The position numbers were made by a program, and so were the translations under genes. This document shows positions 18,419-26,623 of a stretch of 64,000 nucleotides of DNA, piece by piece. The stretch spans positions 1 through 64,000 of the forward strand of contig NZ_JACHCN010000005.1 of NCBI RefSeq assembly GCF_014205795.1, given 5' to 3'. The notes beneath the pieces are model-generated. The model saw only the letters and a list, made by a program, of their open reading frames with translations. It was not told the DNA's origin and did not search any database. This DNA is from Rhodanobacter sp. MP7CTX1. Lineage in GTDB: Bacteria; Pseudomonadota; Gammaproteobacteria; Xanthomonadales; Rhodanobacteraceae. How positions within the stretch are numbered: position 1 is the first letter of the stretch; the number at the start of each line of letters is the position of its first letter.

Positions 18419-18594
18419 GCTCCTCCCCCTGTTTGCAGGGGGAGGTTGGGAGGGGGTGCTTTTGATCTTCGGACTAAAGAGCAACCCCACCCCCAGCCCT
18501 CCCCTGCAAGCAGGGGAGGGCGCACAACCTGGGCTTGTGTGTTTTCAGTGGTGACTTGCACGAAGTGCTATCGCGACTGAAGTCGCTTCCACAA
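18419..18594. repeat. Palindromic G/C-run repeat plus REP element
   Basis: The 380-bp gap before the sensor kinase stop holds no gene. TCCTCCCCCTG-TTT-GCAGGGGGAGG opens an element of about 100 bp closing with CCCTCCCCTGCAAGCAGGGGAGGG (18419-18520). A diverged relative lies at 56751-56852. A REP-like GCTATCGCGACTGAAGTCGC motif follows at 18567-18594. Confidence 0.7.
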
Positions 18595-18673
18595 AGGGCG
18601 TGTCCCGCGAGAGCTCGCGCACAGGGTGCGCTCCTACATGGTCCGCAAACCATGGGTCGTCAACGAGGGTCGC

Positions 18674-20047
18674 TCAATGCGTCACGGTATGTGGCAGCAA
18701 CAAGCTCACGCGCAAGCCACCGTCTTCGCGATTGGCCAGCAGCACACGGCCACCGTGCGCCTCGGCGATTTCGCGGGTCAGTGCCAGGCCGAGCCCCGTG
18801 CCGGAACGCTTGGTCGAATAGAACGGCAGCAGCGCCTGGGCCAGCACGGTTTCGGTCATGCCGGGGCCGCGGTCAGCCACTTCGATGCGCAGGTCGCGGC
18901 CCGTTTCGAGGATGGACAGCGTGACGCCATCCTCCGCACTGCCCGACTCATGCGCATTCTTGATCAGGTTGATCAGCACCTGCTCGATCTGCACCGCATC
19001 GAAACGACCCGGCTGTGCCGGTATCGGCGTCGCCAGGCGATAGCGACAATGCAGCGACAGTCCTTCCAGGAACGGCGCCCACTCCACCGTCACCAGCTGC
19101 GGTGCCGGGAGTTTGGCGAAACTGGCGTAGCCGGCGATGAACCCATGCAGGTGTCGGGCACGCTCGCCGATGGTGGCAAACACGCCGGGCAGGCGCGCAG
19201 TGTCGCCACGCCGCGCCAGCTCGGCACCGGAATGCGCCAGTGAGGAGATCGGTGCCAGCGAGTTGTTGAGCTCGTGGCTGATCACCCGGATCACCCGCTT
19301 CCAGGTTGCCACTTCCTGTCGTGACAGCTCGCGCGTCATGCGTCGGAACAACTGCAGCCGATGCGGTCGACCCTGCAGCCGGAACGCCCGCTGCGAGAGA
19401 TGGAAGGTTTCGTCGCTGCCATCCATCTCCACGCTGAGCAGCGCGTCCTCACCGCTTTCCACCGCGCGACGCAGCGCTTCGGGCGCGTCGGCCAACAGCT
19501 CGGAAAAATCCAGCCCGTGCAGGCTGCGGCCCTCATTGAACAGATGTCTCGAGGCAATGTTCGCGTAGGCCACGCGACCGGCAGCATCCGTCAGCACCAG
19601 CGCCACCGGCGTGTTCTGCACCACCGTGTCCAGCAGCAGTTCGCGCTGCACCAGATGCTGGCGCTGCTCGCGCAGGGTCTGGCCCAGTGCGTTGTGCATG
19701 CGGATCAGTTCGCCGAGCTCGTCGCGTCGATTGATGGCGATCGAGAAACTGAAATCGCCATCGCGGTAGCTCGCCACCGCGCCTTCCAGTGCACGCAGCA
19801 GCCGGCTCACCGGCGCCATCACCTGGCCTGCCAGCCAGAATGCCAGCGGCAGCAGCAACAGCACGGTCACCAGCAAGCCGCCAAGCATGCTCAATTGATT
19901 GAATACAGAAAGCTTCAGGCCAAGATCATTCCGCGACCAGGCCAGCAACTGCGGCAGCGGCCACTGCGTGACGCCGGCGTAGATCAACGCGCCGGCAAGC
20001 GCCGCCACGCCTAGCAGAAGGGTCAGGCGGACTTTTAGGGTAATCAC
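18674..20047 (-). CDS. Membrane sensor histidine kinase (NtrY-like, HAMP-PAS-HisKA-HATPase)
   Basis: 457 aa with a GTG start (MITLKVRLTLLLGVAALAG). Two membrane helices (about 5-25 and 52-75) bracket a short periplasmic loop. HAMP (about 75-125), PAS (LLLDTVVQNTPVALVLTDAAGRVAYAN, about 138-165), a HisKA box VISHELNNSLAPISSLAHS (phospho-acceptor His about 254), an N box INLIKNAHES, G1 DRGPGM and G2 STKRSGTGLGLAL follow. It is the natural partner of the sigma-54 activator encoded immediately upstream, 131 bp away. The short sensor loop suggests detection within or near the membrane. It lies beyond the DUF885 and PDZ genes from the permease array, same strand. Confidence 0.93.
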   Translation of the reverse strand: MITLKVRLTLLLGVAALAGALIYAGVTQWPLPQLLAWSRNDLGLKLSVFNQLSMLGGLLVTVLLLLPLAFWLAGQVMAPVSRLLRALEGAVASYRDGDFSFSIAINRRDELGELIRMHNALGQTLREQRQHLVQRELLLDTVVQNTPVALVLTDAAGRVAYANIASRHLFNEGRSLHGLDFSELLADAPEALRRAVESGEDALLSVEMDGSDETFHLSQRAFRLQGRPHRLQLFRRMTRELSRQEVATWKRVIRVISHELNNSLAPISSLAHSGAELARRGDTARLPGVFATIGERARHLHGFIAGYASFAKLPAPQLVTVEWAPFLEGLSLHCRYRLATPIPAQPGRFDAVQIEQVLINLIKNAHESGSAEDGVTLSILETGRDLRIEVADRGPGMTETVLAQALLPFYSTKRSGTGLGLALTREIAEAHGGRVLLANREDGGLRVSLLLPHTVTH

Positions 20048-20178
20048 TTGATGAGGATCACGATGAGAGGCACCAACGGTCGCATGGCCAAAGCATCCCT
20101 GAAAAGTTGATCAAGAGCCTACCCCTTGGAGCCTGTTCATGGTTTCTCCGGCCCGTATCAAAGACCATCGACAAGCGC

Positions 20179-21519
20179 TCAGGCAGGCGCGGCCAATCCA
20201 TACCGCTCCATCCGTCGATACAACGCCTGCCGCGACAGCCCCAGGTTCTGCGCAGCGCGACTGACCACGCCATCGGCCTTGTGCAGTGCCGTCTCTACCG
20301 CCTCGCGGCTGGGTTCGTCCAGGTTACGCGCAGCGGTGGCAACGTGCAGTGGCAGGTTGAGCAGTTCGGGTGTGATCGGGCCACCACTGACAAGCAGTGC
20401 AGCGCGCTCGATCGCGTTCTTCAATTCGCGCACATTGCCAGGCCACGGATAGTTCAGCATGGCTTCGCGTGCGGCATCACCGAGTTCGGCGCGGCCGTCC
20501 AGGAAATATTCCGCCAGTGGCAGGATGTCGTCGCTGCGCTCGGCCAGCGACGGCAGGTTCACTTCGATCACGTTCAGCCGGTAATACAGATCCTCGCGGA
20601 ACGTGCCGGCGCGGATCATCGCCTTGAGATCGGCATTGGTCGCACTCAGTACGCGCACCTTGACCTGTCGCGTGCGGCCGGAGCCAAGCCTTTCGAACTG
20701 GCCGGTTTCCAGTACCCGCAGCAACTTCATCTGCCCGGGCAGCGGCAGGTTACCGATCTCGTCCAGAAACAACGTGCCACCATCAGCCAGCTCGAAGCGG
20801 CCCTCGCGCGCCTTGTTCGCGCCGGTGTATGCGCCAGCATCGGCACCGAACAGTTCGGCCTCGATCAGCTCGCCCGGCAGCGCGCCACAGTTCACCGCGA
20901 CGAACGCACCTCGCTTTACCGCCGAGTTCGCATGCACGATCGAGGCGATGCGCTCCTTGCCGGTGCCGTTCGGGCCGGTGATCAGCACCGGCACATCCGA
21001 ACGGGCGATCTGGCAGGCCAGCTCCAGGGTGCGCGCCATCGCTTCGGAGGCGAACACCAGACCGTCCAGATCGTATTTGCCCTGCAGCGCTTCACGTCGA
21101 TGGCGGCGCTCGCGCCGGCTACGTGCCACTTCCCGCGTCGACTCGGACAGCTCCAGCAGGTTTTCCACCGTGGCCAGCAGCTTGCTGTCGTCCCACGGTT
21201 TGGCCAGGTAGTCGGCAGCACCGGCCTTGACCAGCTCGACCGCGGTTTCCAGATGTGTCCATGCAGTGAGCAGGATCAGCGGCAGATCCGGGTGATGCTC
21301 GCGGATAGCCCGGAACAGCGCCACGCCCTCCTCGCCCGAGGTGGTGTCGGCCGTGAAGTTCATGTCCTGGATCACCACGTCGACCTGCTCGGTCTCCAGC
21401 AGCTTCAGGCCTTGCTCGGGCGTCAATGCGACCAGCGGCCGAATTTCGTGCAGCGACAATGCCAGCGAGAGCGCTTCGCCCACGGCCGGGTTGTCGTCGA
21501 TGATCAGGACAGTTCGCAT
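20179..21519 (-). CDS. NtrC-family sigma-54-dependent response regulator
   Basis: 446 aa from MRTVLIIDDNPAVGEAL (a start 5 codons earlier, MCRRKMRTV, is possible). Receiver domain: acidic pocket IDD, phospho-acceptor Asp in VDVVIQDMNF (about residue 52), conserved Thr in LILLTAW and Lys in YLAKPWDD. AAA+ domain: Walker A-like GPNGTGKERIA, the sigma-54 contact loop as GAYTGA (a known variant of GAFTGA), and Walker B GGTLFLDEIGNLP. The C-terminal Fis-type HTH is GVVSRAAQNLGLSRQALYRRMERYGL. With the adjacent kinase it forms a two-component system. The best target in the window is the sigma-54 promoter at 48625-48640. Confidence 0.95.
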   Translation of the reverse strand: MRTVLIIDDNPAVGEALSLALSLHEIRPLVALTPEQGLKLLETEQVDVVIQDMNFTADTTSGEEGVALFRAIREHHPDLPLILLTAWTHLETAVELVKAGAADYLAKPWDDSKLLATVENLLELSESTREVARSRRERRHRREALQGKYDLDGLVFASEAMARTLELACQIARSDVPVLITGPNGTGKERIASIVHANSAVKRGAFVAVNCGALPGELIEAELFGADAGAYTGANKAREGRFELADGGTLFLDEIGNLPLPGQMKLLRVLETGQFERLGSGRTRQVKVRVLSATNADLKAMIRAGTFREDLYYRLNVIEVNLPSLAERSDDILPLAEYFLDGRAELGDAAREAMLNYPWPGNVRELKNAIERAALLVSGGPITPELLNLPLHVATAARNLDEPSREAVETALHKADGVVSRAAQNLGLSRQALYRRMERYGLAAPA

Positions 21520-21555
21520 TTTTCGTCTACACATGCGGTCATTGATGCCGCTCCC

Positions 21556-21571
21556 TGCCAAATGGTTGCCA
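21556..21571 (-). promoter_or_regulatory. Weak candidate sigma-54 promoter for the response regulator gene
   Basis: TGGCAACCATTTGGCA on the minus strand keeps the GG and GC dinucleotides at sigma-54 spacing but differs from consensus at three positions. It lies about 37 bp before the response regulator ATG. No GTCCG/CGGAC palindrome is seen upstream, which weakens the case. Confidence 0.3.
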
Positions 21572-21619
21572 TGACTATCGGGCCAGTCGACCGTCGAGGG
21601 CAACTACCGGGTCGATTCC

Positions 21620-22054
21620 TCACCCTCCAGACGGGGGTGCGGGTGGAGATGGCGGTGCAGGCGGTGCAGGCGGTGCAGCGTCCACGATGCTTGCGTAGTC
21701 GGCAGCAGCCACCGCCAGCACCAGGGAGGCATCCCCCCGGCGCAAGTGCAGCTTCACCGCTGCCGGCTTGCTCGAACGCAGTCGGGCGAGCAGTTCGCTC
21801 ACGTGCTGCACGGGGTGATCGTCGACCGCAACGATCACGTCGCCTTGCTGCATTCCCCATAGCGAGCCGGGGCTGGTCTTGCTGACCGTGATCCCCGTGG
21901 TGCTATCCGAATGCAGCTTGAGTGCGTGACCGGGATCACGCCAGCTGAGACTGTCGTCGGTGTTCAGTTGATATTTGTACCAGTCACCGGCCATCACCGG
22001 CTGCGCCAGAACGGTGGCCAGTACCAGGGTGCCGCAGAGTGCAAGACATCGCAT
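21620..22054 (-). CDS. Secreted PDZ-domain protein with Pro-rich tail
   Basis: 144 aa. Signal peptide MRCLALCGTLVLATVLAQPVMA. A single PDZ domain follows (HALKLHSDSTTGITVSKTSPGSLWGMQQGDVIVAVDDHPVQHVSELLARL, about residues 42-92), and then VKLHLRRGDASLVLAVAA completes the fold. The C-terminus is a low-complexity APPAPPAPPSPPAPPSGG tail. The ATG at 22054 is chosen for GGAG 7 nt upstream. No protease domain is present, so it is probably a periplasmic binding or scaffold protein. It sits between the DUF885 gene and the two-component genes, all on one strand, so a link to the export system is possible but unproven. Confidence 0.8.
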   Translation of the reverse strand: MRCLALCGTLVLATVLAQPVMAGDWYKYQLNTDDSLSWRDPGHALKLHSDSTTGITVSKTSPGSLWGMQQGDVIVAVDDHPVQHVSELLARLRSSKPAAVKLHLRRGDASLVLAVAAADYASIVDAAPPAPPAPPSPPAPPSGG

Positions 22055-22081
22055 GTCGTATCTCCGCATGAGCTGTTGAAA

Positions 22082-22112
22082 CGCGCTGCCCGGGCCATGC
22101 CCGGACAGCGCG
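22082..22112 (-). terminator. Strong GC hairpin between DUF885 and PDZ genes
   Basis: CGCGCTG-CCCGGGC-cat-GCCCGG-a-CAGCGCG forms a stem of about 13 bp. On the minus strand it is followed by GTTTC only. It probably ends or reduces transcription of the upstream unit. Confidence 0.55.
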
Positions 22113-22118
22113 CACCTG

Positions 22119-23948
22119 TCAGTTCGCCATCGGATGCGCGGGTGCCTTGCCTGCCTTCACCGCGGCGATCCAGTCATTGACGCGGCTTTCCAGCACGTCC
22201 AGCGGCAACGCGCCGCCGTTGAGGATCTCGTCATGGAAAGCGCGGATGTCAAACTGGGCGCCGAGTTCCTGCTTGGCGTGTGCACGCAATTCGAGGATCT
22301 TCAGCTCGCCGGTCTTGTAGGCCAGCGCCTGGGCGGGCCAGGTGATGTAGCGATCCGTCTCGGCCTGCACATCCGGCTCGTCTTCACTGGAATGGGCGTG
22401 GAAGAAATCCACCATCTGCTGGCGCGTCCAGTGCTTGCTGTGCACGCCGGTATCGAGCACCAGACGATCCGCGCGCAGCAATTCGTCGGAGAGCCGGCCG
22501 TAGTCGGACAGCGGGTCCTTGTAGAAACCGATGTCCTTGCCCAGCTGCTCGGAATACAACGCCCAGCCCTCAATATAGGCGGTGTAGCCACCCTGTTGGC
22601 GGAACGGCGGCAGCTTCGGCAGCGTCTGCGCGATCGATATCTGCAGGTGATGTCCCGGGATACCCTCGTGATACGAGGTCGATTCGATCGTCAGCACGCT
22701 GCGATTGGCAAAGTCCCCGGTGTTGACGAAGATCTGCCCCGGCCGCGAGCCGTCTGGCGTGCCCTGATGGTATTCGGCGGCAGGTGCTTCCTTCTCGCGG
22801 AACGCCTCGACCGGCATCACGACGACCTTGGTTTTCGGCAGCAGGCCAAACAACTTCGGCAACTCTGGCTGCATCTGTGCGAGATAGCCGCGATAGCGAT
22901 TGAGAATGTCATCGCGCGACGTGGCGTGCGTCTTCGGATTGCTCTTCAGAGAGGCGCGAAAACTGGCCAGATCGGCAAAGCCCTGCGACTTGGCGATCTG
23001 CGTCATCTCGCCCTCGATCCGCTTGACCTCGGACAGACCCAACGTGTGGATCTCCTCCGCCGACTTGTGCGTGGTGGTCATCTGTTCGATGTCGAAGCGG
23101 TAGATCTCTTCGCCGTTCGGTAGGTTCCAGACACCCGGCTGGGTGCGTCCGTTCGGCGCGTAATCCTTCGCCACGAACTCGCCGAGCTTGCGGTAGGCCG
23201 GACGCACATCGTTGTCGATGGCAGCGAGGATTGCATCATGCAGACGCTTTTGATCGGCGGCCGACACCGATGCCGGAAAATGCTTCAGCGGTTCGGCAAA
23301 TGCGCTGTCCATGCCTGCCGACTTGTCGATGTTGTCGATCTGCGTAACGACTTCCTCCAGCAGATATTTCGGCGGCATCATCTTGTCGCGCATGCCCTGC
23401 TTTGCCACGTCGATGACCTGATCGAATGCTTTCGGCACGGCGCGCAGACGTGTGAGGTAGTCGTCGTATTCCTTGGTGTTGTCGAACGGAATCGAACTAA
23501 TGAAACCGGCCAGCGCGATATGCACGCCACTCATCTGATCGAGCGGCATCTCATCCAGCTTGAGGTCGTCGGCGCGCAGACCATCCGTCAGCTGGCGCAC
23601 CATCAGTTGCTGGTTCAGCTTGTCCGTGTCGGAGAAACCGGTGGTATCGATCGCCTGGAAGCGCTTCAGGAAATCCTGGTTGACCTTGTGCTCGGCCGCC
23701 ACATGCGCCAGCGAGAGGTCACTCCAGCGATCGTTGTAACGCAGATCGCCGAGCGTCGTGGCGAACTCCGGCTGGTTCTGCAACGTATGCTGCCACTGCT
23801 CCGCCAGCAATGCGTTCAGCGCCTGCACTCGGGTCGCGACATCGGTTTGGGAAGCCGCCGTCTGCGCAGCTGGCGCCGCCTGTACGGACGCAGCGAGAGT
23901 CACCGAGCCCAGCAGGCTCGTACAGATCAGCAATGGCAACGTTTTCAT
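22119..23948 (-). CDS. DUF885-family secreted protein, probable zinc peptidase
   Basis: 609 aa from MKTLPLLICTSLLGSVTLAASVQA (signal peptide). The ATG at 23948 has GGAGG well placed upstream. DUF885 proteins resemble thermolysin-like enzymes; the candidate metal-binding motif HEGIPGHH lies at about residue 430, and EGWALYSEQL (about residue 462) is likely to supply a further acidic ligand. Full length for the family. It is the first gene after the permease array, starting 78 bp after A1 on the same strand, and precedes the PDZ protein. A peptidase at the end of an export operon could process the exported or regulating peptide, but this is only inferred from position. Confidence 0.82.
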   Translation of the reverse strand: MKTLPLLICTSLLGSVTLAASVQAAPAAQTAASQTDVATRVQALNALLAEQWQHTLQNQPEFATTLGDLRYNDRWSDLSLAHVAAEHKVNQDFLKRFQAIDTTGFSDTDKLNQQLMVRQLTDGLRADDLKLDEMPLDQMSGVHIALAGFISSIPFDNTKEYDDYLTRLRAVPKAFDQVIDVAKQGMRDKMMPPKYLLEEVVTQIDNIDKSAGMDSAFAEPLKHFPASVSAADQKRLHDAILAAIDNDVRPAYRKLGEFVAKDYAPNGRTQPGVWNLPNGEEIYRFDIEQMTTTHKSAEEIHTLGLSEVKRIEGEMTQIAKSQGFADLASFRASLKSNPKTHATSRDDILNRYRGYLAQMQPELPKLFGLLPKTKVVVMPVEAFREKEAPAAEYHQGTPDGSRPGQIFVNTGDFANRSVLTIESTSYHEGIPGHHLQISIAQTLPKLPPFRQQGGYTAYIEGWALYSEQLGKDIGFYKDPLSDYGRLSDELLRADRLVLDTGVHSKHWTRQQMVDFFHAHSSEDEPDVQAETDRYITWPAQALAYKTGELKILELRAHAKQELGAQFDIRAFHDEILNGGALPLDVLESRVNDWIAAVKAGKAPAHPMAN

Positions 23949-24026
23949 CAGGCTCACCCTCCTCAGTTGTGAAGCACGATTGTGCCTGCCATGGGCTTCA
24001 TCAACCCGTGCCAGATAGCACGGTTT

Positions 24027-25232
24027 TCATACGGATCGTGTCGCCACCACCGGCGGCACCGCTGCCGCCCGTCGGGCTGGCCCGAGTACGGCAAGCTGGC
24101 CAAGCGCCCAAAGGGCAATGGCGCCGCCTGGCGGATAAAACCAGGGCATGCGTGTCATCTCGTAGTGATGCATCAGATACAGGTTGATGGCGAAGGCCAG
24201 CACCATGCCAAGCACGATCCCCGCGCTGCTGAGCAAAAAATTCTCCGTCTGGAAGTACTGCATGATGTGGCCGCGGGTAGCGCCCACTGCACGGCGTATG
24301 CCGATCTGCCGCCGACGCTGCTGCACCCAGAAACTGGTGAGGCCAACGATGCCGAACGCGGTCACCGCCAGCATCACGATGCACACCAGCACCAGCATCC
24401 AGGCCATGCTGCTCATGTCCGCGAAATACTTGTCGCGGATGTCGGTGAAGCTGTGACCCTTGACGACAGCAATCGGGTCGAGCTCACTCAACGCCTGCTG
24501 CGCCTGCAGCACGATGCGGTCGCGATCCTGCGGCGCGCTGCGCACGACGTAGTAGCTCAGCGCACTGTCCGGGCTTAGCGGAAAGAAGACGCTGTGCCAG
24601 GCCCGCTGGCTGTTCACGAACGGACGCAGCACATCGACGACCACGCCGACCACCCTATACGCGAGCGGTTTGGAATAGAGCACCTTGCCCAGCGCCGGCT
24701 GCCCAGGCCACATGCGTTCGGCCACGCTTTGCGTGACGATGACGACGTGTGTATCCACCAGCGGCATGGAGCCACGCTTGCTGTCGGCGTATTCGTCAGA
24801 ACTGAAAAAACGGCCTTGCAGCAACTGCAGGCCAAGCGCCTTGTCACCGCCCTCGCCGAGAAAGTAGGCCGAGACATTCACGGCGTCGTTGAATCTCGTA
24901 TCCGGGTTGGTACCAAATGCCCAGCCCCAGTTGTTGTTGCTCAACGGCACCGTGTTCGTCACAGCCACCGCCTGCACACCGGCAATCCCCCGCAACCGGG
25001 CAAGATTGCGCGGGATCTCGCTGGAAGCCATCTTCGGATCGGCCCCATCGACCGTGATCACTCCGATGCCTCGTTCATCGATCGCATTGGTCCGATGGAT
25101 ATCGACCACGCGCTGACCGATCATGAATACCGCATTGCACAGCACGGCGCAGGCCAGCGCGATCTCCAGCACGATGAGGATGGCCGGAATCCGGTGCTTG
25201 CGCAGACTGGCGAGAATCGGGCGGATTTCCAT
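24027..25232 (-). CDS. MacB/FtsX-type ABC permease A1 (last of the array)
   Basis: 401 aa from MEIRPILASLRKHRIPAILI. Membrane-helix layout of the family: TM1 at about 15-38 containing the A-type CNA signature (ACAVLCNAVFMIGQR), a periplasmic MacB_PCD-like domain (about 40-270), then three helices of the FtsX domain. After TM2 comes WVQQRRRQIGIRRAVGATR, the cytosolic segment expected to contact the ATPase. Ends PPVVATRSV. No ATPase domain. The ATG lies 7 nt after the B1 stop, with GAGG supplied by the end of B1. Its coupling segment is closest to A3. It ends the 19-gene array; DUF885 follows. Confidence 0.9.
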   Translation of the reverse strand: MEIRPILASLRKHRIPAILIVLEIALACAVLCNAVFMIGQRVVDIHRTNAIDERGIGVITVDGADPKMASSEIPRNLARLRGIAGVQAVAVTNTVPLSNNNWGWAFGTNPDTRFNDAVNVSAYFLGEGGDKALGLQLLQGRFFSSDEYADSKRGSMPLVDTHVVIVTQSVAERMWPGQPALGKVLYSKPLAYRVVGVVVDVLRPFVNSQRAWHSVFFPLSPDSALSYYVVRSAPQDRDRIVLQAQQALSELDPIAVVKGHSFTDIRDKYFADMSSMAWMLVLVCIVMLAVTAFGIVGLTSFWVQQRRRQIGIRRAVGATRGHIMQYFQTENFLLSSAGIVLGMVLAFAINLYLMHHYEMTRMPWFYPPGGAIALWALGQLAVLGPARRAAAVPPVVATRSV

Positions 25233-25239
25233 AAGCACC

Positions 25240-26541
25240 TCAGGCAGCCTTCAGTTGCGAACCCGGTGCAAGCAGGCTGGCACGCCACGCTGGCAGCAAG
25301 CCGGCGATCATGCTGGCAACGAGCGCCACCAGGAAAGTGAGAAAAAACATATGGACGTCCAGATGCGCGAGTCCGGCGTACTCGGCGGGCTGATGGCGGA
25401 TGCACCATAGACCCAGTTCCGCAAAAACCAGACCCGGCAAACCACCGGCCATGCCGACAATGCCGGCCTCGACCATGAACTGCGCGAAGATTGCGCGCCG
25501 CGTGGCGCCAAGTGCACGGCGCACGCCGATTTCCTGCGAACGGCGCAGACACTTGGCCAGCAGCAGGCCTACCGTGTTCACCACGCAGATCAGCAGGAAG
25601 CCGAACGCAAGCCCGGCCTGCAGGCGTACATCGTCGGGTACCACCTTCTCGTCGCGCAGCCACTGCGGCAGATCCGACAGCGCCACCTCGGGGCGATAGA
25701 AGCGCCCCAAGGCGATCTGCTGCTGCACGTAGTTCGACAGGAACTGACGGTACGCAGCGACCTCTCCGTCACTGGAAAGCTCGGCCCAGAAGCCGAGCCA
25801 TATACAGGGCGCCGTTTCCAGCTTGCTGGTGTCGGCGACCGCCCAGCAGTCGTCGTTCTGCGGATCCATGCTCGCGGCACGCGCGGTCTGCAGCGGCAGG
25901 AATACCGCATCACCATCGCCATAGCTGCGGCCGCCCAGCCCTTGCGCGTAGAAGCGCGGTTGCGGCGCCCACGGTTTCAGCACGCCGATGATGCGCAGAT
26001 CGTGGTCATTGACGCGAATGGTCCGCCCCACGCTGCTGGCCCCGCCGAACAGCCTGTCGTTGAGGAAATCGGAGATCACCACGACTTGTGCACGGCTCTC
26101 GTCGTCGTCCGCCGTCCAACCGCCGCCGTAGCGGAACGGTGCATCGAACATCGTGAAGAAATCCGCCGTGGTCATCACCCCGTCGCTGAAGAACGGATGC
26201 TCACCCGCGTGCAGCGGCGCGATCTTGGCATCGGTCAGGGCCATCGCCGCCTGCCGCCTGGCCTGGTGCGCGTGCAGCAGGTTCATCGCATCGGGATAGG
26301 CCATCAGGCGTTGCGGCTTGGTTTTTCCTGGCACATAGCCATCCCTGGTATACGGATCGACCTGGGCATAGAACAGCTGCGCACTCTTCTGCGGCAGCGG
26401 GTCGCCCGACAGCAGGCGCAGCACGGTCAGCGTCGTGATCGACGCACCGATGCCCAGCGCCAGCGTGATGATCATCAGCGCGGTAAGCACCTTGTTGCGC
26501 CGCAGACTGCGCAGCGCCAGATTGAGGTAGTAGTCGAACAT
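25240..26541 (-). CDS. MacB/FtsX-type ABC permease B1
   Basis: 433 aa beginning MFDYYLNLALRSLRRNKVLTALMI. TM1 is at about 17-40, a large periplasmic domain follows to about residue 300, then three FtsX helices, ending SQLKAA. The cytosolic motif is CLRRSQEIGVRRALGATRR. The B-type periplasmic Cys pair is at 232 and 246 (CWAVADTSKLETAPC), followed by IWLGFWAEL. It carries the ADFFTMFDAPFRYG motif shared by all B proteins. An 82-bp gap with hairpins separates it from A2 upstream, and it is nearly fused to A1 downstream. Predicted to form a heterodimer with A1. Confidence 0.9.
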   Translation of the reverse strand: MFDYYLNLALRSLRRNKVLTALMIITLALGIGASITTLTVLRLLSGDPLPQKSAQLFYAQVDPYTRDGYVPGKTKPQRLMAYPDAMNLLHAHQARRQAAMALTDAKIAPLHAGEHPFFSDGVMTTADFFTMFDAPFRYGGGWTADDDESRAQVVVISDFLNDRLFGGASSVGRTIRVNDHDLRIIGVLKPWAPQPRFYAQGLGGRSYGDGDAVFLPLQTARAASMDPQNDDCWAVADTSKLETAPCIWLGFWAELSSDGEVAAYRQFLSNYVQQQIALGRFYRPEVALSDLPQWLRDEKVVPDDVRLQAGLAFGFLLICVVNTVGLLLAKCLRRSQEIGVRRALGATRRAIFAQFMVEAGIVGMAGGLPGLVFAELGLWCIRHQPAEYAGLAHLDVHMFFLTFLVALVASMIAGLLPAWRASLLAPGSQLKAA

Positions 26542-26574
26542 TCGTGCACTCCGTCAACACGCCCTCCCCTGCGA

Positions 26575-26596
26575 CCGAAGGGAGTCCCTTCTTCGG
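26575..26596. other. Hairpin in the A2-B1 gap
   Basis: CCGAAG (26575-26580) and CTTCGG (26591-26596) pair, with an inner GGGA/TCCC and a further outer CCCTCC/GGAGGG complement. It lies in the 82-bp spacer between permease pairs 2 and 1. Confidence 0.55.
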
Positions 26597-26623
26597 GGCA
26601 AGCCGAAGGAGGGGTCACATCAT

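Noticed and set aside
20107-21885. 592-aa plus-strand open frame opposite the response regulator
   Set aside because: Antisense shadow of a clear NtrC-family gene; no recognisable motifs.
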